This document shows positions 60,241 to 64,000 of a stretch of 64,000 nt of DNA, piece after piece; within the stretch, counting starts at the first letter, position 1, and each line of letters begins with the position of its first letter. The notes below the pieces were generated by a model. The model was not told where the DNA came from, searched no databases, and saw only the letters and a list, made by a program, of their open reading frames with translations. The DNA is from Dryas octopetala (lineage: Eukaryota; Streptophyta; Magnoliopsida; Rosales; Rosaceae). A program made the position numbers and the translations under genes. Where the stretch lies: positions 12,197,271 through 12,261,270 of the forward strand of contig OY992834.1 in NCBI GenBank assembly GCA_963921425.1, read 5' to 3'.

Positions 60241-60903
60241 TTCTCCCACTTGGACTGGCATTGTTCATGATCAACCATATACTGATAGCTTTAGCAAGTA
60301 ACCTGTAGTTGCGCTGGAGATATTAACTAAAACCCAAAATTGGATCAACTTAGTCAAGATATAATCACAAACATCAGACTATGAGAAGTTCTTAGGCTAT
60401 TTCGTACCTAAACAACTCATAACCATTGATATTGTAACTGTATCTCACCTCAGTCAATTTCTAAACACAGATGCTGAATTGGTTCTCAGATTCTGTTGAC
60501 TTAATCACAGAACTTACAACCATAAATTTTGGTCCTACTGTATGAATTGCCATTCTTTATACAATTCCTATAAAATTATTTGCAAGACAATTATACATAA
60601 TCAATTACAACATGCATGTTTATATCTGAAATGTATACATCTGCACATGTATCACTACTTAAGATTGGACTGAAAAGTGAATACACTATAGGTGTTAGAT
60701 TGAGTTATTAAAACTGTAATCATGATGAGTATAACTCAATCTACGACATAATAAATAAGAGTAATGCAAAGTTTAACTGAAAAGCATTAACATACTGAAT
60801 CTTTAGTTTGTTTGAAAAAAAAAACTGCAACAAAGATAAAAAATAAAAAAATGCTTAACAGAATTAGTCAGGGATGTTTTATCTCCTTCTTTCTCAAAAC
60901 TTC

Positions 60904-63900
60904 TCAATGCTCCCACTCAACAGCTGCAGCCATACTTTCAATTACTCCCATGTTTCTCACATGTTGCTTAAAGACTCCCACTGGTAAAGCCTTAGTAAAG
61001 GGGTCTGCCAATTGATGTTGAGTGCTAATATGCTCAATCTGCAACTCACCTGCCTTAACACTTTCTCTAACCATTAGATACTTGGTTCCGATGTGCTTGG
61101 ACTTAGATGTTCTTTTGTTGTTCTTAGAGAAACTCACAGCCCCACTATTATCACAATAAATCTTTATGGGATTGGTTATTGACTTCACCATCTTAGTTTC
61201 TAGCATAAAGTTTTTCAACCAAATAGCGTGTGTAGATGCTTCATACACTGCCACATATTCAGCCTGCATAGTAGAGGTTGCTGTCAACGTCTGCTTGACA
61301 CTTTTCCATGATACAGCAGCCCCTCCAAACATGAAAATATAACCTGTTGTGGACTTAAGGCTATCTACACACCCTGCGAAGTCAGAATCAGAATACCCTA
61401 TTAGCTCTAGATCATCCATTCTTCTAAACACTAGCATGTAATCTTTTGTCTTTTGTAGATACCTTAGCACCTTCTTACCAGCAACCCAGTGAGCTTGACC
61501 TGGATTGATTTGGTATCTTCCCAACATTCCCACAGCAAAAGCAAGATCAGGTCTAGTACACATTTGAGCATACATCACAGACCCTACTAAAGAAGCATAA
61601 GGCTTGTCTTTCATAAATTCCTTTTCTTGCTCAGATGTAGGACATTGTTCTTTACTGAACTTGTCACCTTTTGACATAGGTGAATCTCCAGCCTTGCAAT
61701 TCAACATGTCAAAACGTTTTAGAATCCTTAGAATGTAGGCTTGCTGTGACAATCCCAGTAGGAAGTTCTTTCTATCCCTTTTAATTTCAATTCCTAAGAC
61801 ATAAGATGCTTCTCCAAGATCTTTCATTTCAAATCTGTCTGAAAGAAAAGCCTTAGTCTCATTTAGTAGTTTTTGATTACTACTAGCCAGAAGAATGTCA
61901 TCAACATAAAGAATTAGAAAAATAAAGTTGCTCCCACTGGTTTTTAGATAAATACATTCATCGGATGAATTCTCTATAAAACCATTTGTAGTAATTTCTG
62001 AATCAAACTTGACATACCATTGCCTTGAGGCCTGTTTCAGTCCATAAATGGACTTCCTTAACCTGCAAGCTAAATGTTCATCACCTTCCTTTATAAAACC
62101 TTCTGGTTGAGCCATGTATATCTCTTCTTCCAATTCCCCATTGAGAAAAGCTGTCTTGACATCCATTTGATGTAATTCCATGTCAAAATGTGCAACAAGG
62201 GCCATAATTGTCCTAAAAGCATCTTTACTAGAAACTGGAGAGAATGTCTCATTGTAGTCAATTCCTTCCTTTTGGGTGAAACCCTTTGCAACTAGCCTAG
62301 CCTTATATCTCTCTATACTTCCATCTGGATTCTTCTTGGTCTTATAAATCCATTTGCAACCTATCATTTTAAAACCCTGAGGTATTTCAGTGAGTTCCCA
62401 CACGCCATTTGCATACATTGACTCTATCTCTGCATTCATTGCTATCTGCCATTTTTCAGAATTTTTGTTGTTCATGGCTTGTGAAAAATTTCTTGGATCG
62501 GTGTCTTCTCCTATGTCAAAATCAACCTCCTGCAAATAGAGCACATATTCATCACTTGATATTGCTGGTTTTCTTTGTCTTGTGGATTGTCTTCTAGGCA
62601 CTTCCTCATTTTGTGTCTCAGCTTGATTGTCATTATTTTGCATGTCAATATGGTTATGATCTTCATTATAAACTTCCTCAACTATAGGTTCTGCTGGCAG
62701 GTTGTCATTTATTTGGTCTTCTGGTGCTGTAGGCACTTTATCCGAAAATGTATAGACCAAGTCTGCATGGTTTTTCTCTAAGTTGCTGTCACCATAAAGT
62801 TTATCCATATCAAACTCTTCTATTGCAGCCACATTAGATGTGGTATCTTCTTCTATGAATTTTGCAATGCTAGTTTCAACAATTCTAGTGCTTTTGGATG
62901 GACAATAAAATCTGTAACCCTTTGACTTGTCTGGATAGCCAATGAAATAGCAGCTTGTGGTTTTAGGGTCCAATTTCTTTTCATTTGGGTTGTATAACTT
63001 TGCTTCTGCCTTGCAGCCCCAAACCCGAAGGTGTAGTAGCCCTGGTTTTCTCCCTGTCCAAAGCTCAAAAGGAGTCTTGTCCAAAACTTTACTTGGGGCC
63101 CTATTGGATATGTAGTTAGCTGTCTTTAAGGCTTCCCCCCATAGAAAACTAGGTAATCCAGTGTTGCACATCATCGACCTAACCATTTCCATAAGGGTTC
63201 TATTTCTTCTTTCAGCCACTCCATTTTGCTGTGGAGTTCCTGGTGTGGTGTATTGGGCTTTTATGCCATGTTGCTGTAGGTACAAGGCAAATGGCCCCAT
63301 ATTTTGTCCAGCCTCAGTGTATTTCCCATAAAACTCTCCTCCCCTGTCAGACCTCACAATCTTTATTTGCTTTCCAAGTTGCTTCTCAGCCTCTGTTCTA
63401 AATATTTTAAAGACTTCAAGTGACTGTGATTTCTCAGAGATGAGATACACACTGCAAAACCTAGAAAAGTCATCTATAAAGAGGATAAAATAGGAATTCT
63501 TGCATATGGTCTGAATCGAAAAGGGTCCACAGATATCAGTGTGAATAATTTCTAACAACTCACTGCTCCTATTTGCTCCTATCCTTCTTGCCATTGTGGT
63601 TTTCCCTTTTATGCATTCTATGCATTCTGCAAAATCTGAGAAATCAAGGTTGGGAATGATGTTTTCTTTAATCATAACCTGCATTCTTACTTTAGAAATA
63701 TGTCCGAGCCTTTTATGCCATAAGGCTGATGAGTTTTCGTTTGTTCTGGACCTTTTATTCATTGTCAATACATTTACTTCATGCATTTCATTGTGTATGT
63801 TAGTTTCAGAACATACCAATTTCCAGTGATCATTGATAAGGGCAGCATTTCCAACCAAAGAAGAATTTAAAAACAATTGCAAGCCACTTTTATTGATAAC

Positions 63901-64000
63901 AAAATCATAATTCTTCCTAACAAGTTGAACAACTGAAACCAAATTCCTACTTAATGATGGGATTACAAAAACTTCATCTAAAACTAAGACAAAGCCTGTT
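60904..64000 (-). CDS. pol of the minus-strand copia element (partial at window edge)
   Basis: An open frame continues to the window edge. It shows LWHKRLGHIS (GAG-pre-integrase), integrase with TDICGPF and SDRGGEFYG, reverse transcriptase with LYVDDILLA, and RNase H ending near HQLADPFTKALP. It is closer in wording to the broken 15-20 kb element than to the 3.7-kb one, suggesting a shared copia lineage. The reading frame is open through the edge, so its true start is outside. Confidence 0.9.
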   Translation of the reverse strand, partial: TGFVLVLDEVFVIPSLSRNLVSVVQLVRKNYDFVINKSGLQLFLNSSLVGNAALINDHWKLVCSETNIHNEMHEVNVLTMNKRSRTNENSSALWHKRLGHISKVRMQVMIKENIIPNLDFSDFAECIECIKGKTTMARRIGANRSSELLEIIHTDICGPFSIQTICKNSYFILFIDDFSRFCSVYLISEKSQSLEVFKIFRTEAEKQLGKQIKIVRSDRGGEFYGKYTEAGQNMGPFALYLQQHGIKAQYTTPGTPQQNGVAERRNRTLMEMVRSMMCNTGLPSFLWGEALKTANYISNRAPSKVLDKTPFELWTGRKPGLLHLRVWGCKAEAKLYNPNEKKLDPKTTSCYFIGYPDKSKGYRFYCPSKSTRIVETSIAKFIEEDTTSNVAAIEEFDMDKLYGDSNLEKNHADLVYTFSDKVPTAPEDQINDNLPAEPIVEEVYNEDHNHIDMQNNDNQAETQNEEVPRRQSTRQRKPAISSDEYVLYLQEVDFDIGEDTDPRNFSQAMNNKNSEKWQIAMNAEIESMYANGVWELTEIPQGFKMIGCKWIYKTKKNPDGSIERYKARLVAKGFTQKEGIDYNETFSPVSSKDAFRTIMALVAHFDMELHQMDVKTAFLNGELEEEIYMAQPEGFIKEGDEHLACRLRKSIYGLKQASRQWYVKFDSEITTNGFIENSSDECIYLKTSGSNFIFLILYVDDILLASSNQKLLNETKAFLSDRFEMKDLGEASYVLGIEIKRDRKNFLLGLSQQAYILRILKRFDMLNCKAGDSPMSKGDKFSKEQCPTSEQEKEFMKDKPYASLVGSVMYAQMCTRPDLAFAVGMLGRYQINPGQAHWVAGKKVLRYLQKTKDYMLVFRRMDDLELIGYSDSDFAGCVDSLKSTTGYIFMFGGAAVSWKSVKQTLTATSTMQAEYVAVYEASTHAIWLKNFMLETKMVKSITNPIKIYCDNSGAVSFSKNNKRTSKSKHIGTKYLMVRESVKAGELQIEHISTQHQLADPFTKALPVGVFKQHVRNMGVIESMAAAVEWEH

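Larger units (their letters stand above)
59780..64000 (-). mobile_element. Ty1/copia element, minus strand, runs off the window
   Basis: The visible part comprises a 3' LTR, a 660-bp untranslated 3' region (60241-60903) and a long open pol. The order GAG-pre-integrase, integrase, reverse transcriptase, RNase H identifies Ty1/copia. No break is visible in the coding part shown, so it looks whole as far as it can be seen. Gag and the 5' LTR lie beyond 64000. Age cannot be judged without the second LTR. Confidence 0.88.

Overview
The window reads as nuclear DNA of a flowering plant, most likely a woody eudicot. It has AT-rich intergenic DNA, split genes with GT-AG introns, TIR-NB-ARC-LRR (TNL) immune-receptor genes ending in a C-JID/post-LRR domain, plant Ty1/copia retrotransposons, MITEs and a TRIM. 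The TNL architecture and the neighbouring DUF247, DUF1639, mTERF and KH genes would suit Rosaceae (Prunus-like), but that assignment is inference.

Layout. (1) 1-3.7 kb: the 3' part of a first TNL (copy A), entered within its NB-ARC exon, followed by an exon-like frame resembling the C-terminus of plant Myb/SANT-like proteins. (2) 3.7-11.0 kb: a young, apparently whole Ty1/copia element with identical 188-bp LTRs and TSD taaat. Its leader carries a GC-rich minisatellite and an antisense tRNA-like cloverleaf. (3) 11-14.8 kb: AT-rich DNA with a Mutator-type MITE and an LTR relic. (4) 14.86-20.92 kb: an older, broken copia element with 432/436-bp LTRs and TSD cgcct. (5) 22.07-31.1 kb: a second, complete TNL (copy B; five exons, about 1,167 aa) and the same tail frame. 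Its 4.2-kb first intron holds an LTR-like block and a TRIM with perfect TSDs. Copies A and B are a tandem duplication, and homology ends near 3,655 and 31,510. (6) 32.0-32.6 kb: a LINE-type RNase H relic. (7) 33.36-36.96 kb, minus strand: a nine-exon gene for a three-KH-domain RNA-binding protein. (8) 37-41.3 kb: two clear MITEs and an LTR fragment. (9) 41.3-43.0 kb: a single-exon mTERF gene. (10) 43-50.3 kb: long intergenic stretch with LTR-like debris. (11) 50.4-51.8 kb: a two-exon DUF1639 gene. (12) 52-58.3 kb: intergenic, with a CT microsatellite, a 752-bp foldback MITE and another RNase H relic. (13) 58.3-59.7 kb, minus: a DUF247 gene. (14) about 59.8-64 kb, minus: a third copia element whose 3' LTR sits directly upstream of the DUF247 gene in the same orientation, and which runs off the window.

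The functional theme is an immune-receptor cluster expanded by tandem duplication and inflated by retroelements, next to unrelated housekeeping-type genes (KH protein, mTERF, DUF1639). I found no clearly new multigene system. The best candidates for new biology are the Myb/SANT-like tail carried with both TNLs, the tRNA-like and minisatellite leader of the young copia element, and the possible LTR-driven DUF247 gene. Exon structures were inferred by eye from frame, splice sites and comparison of the two TNL copies, without transcript data.
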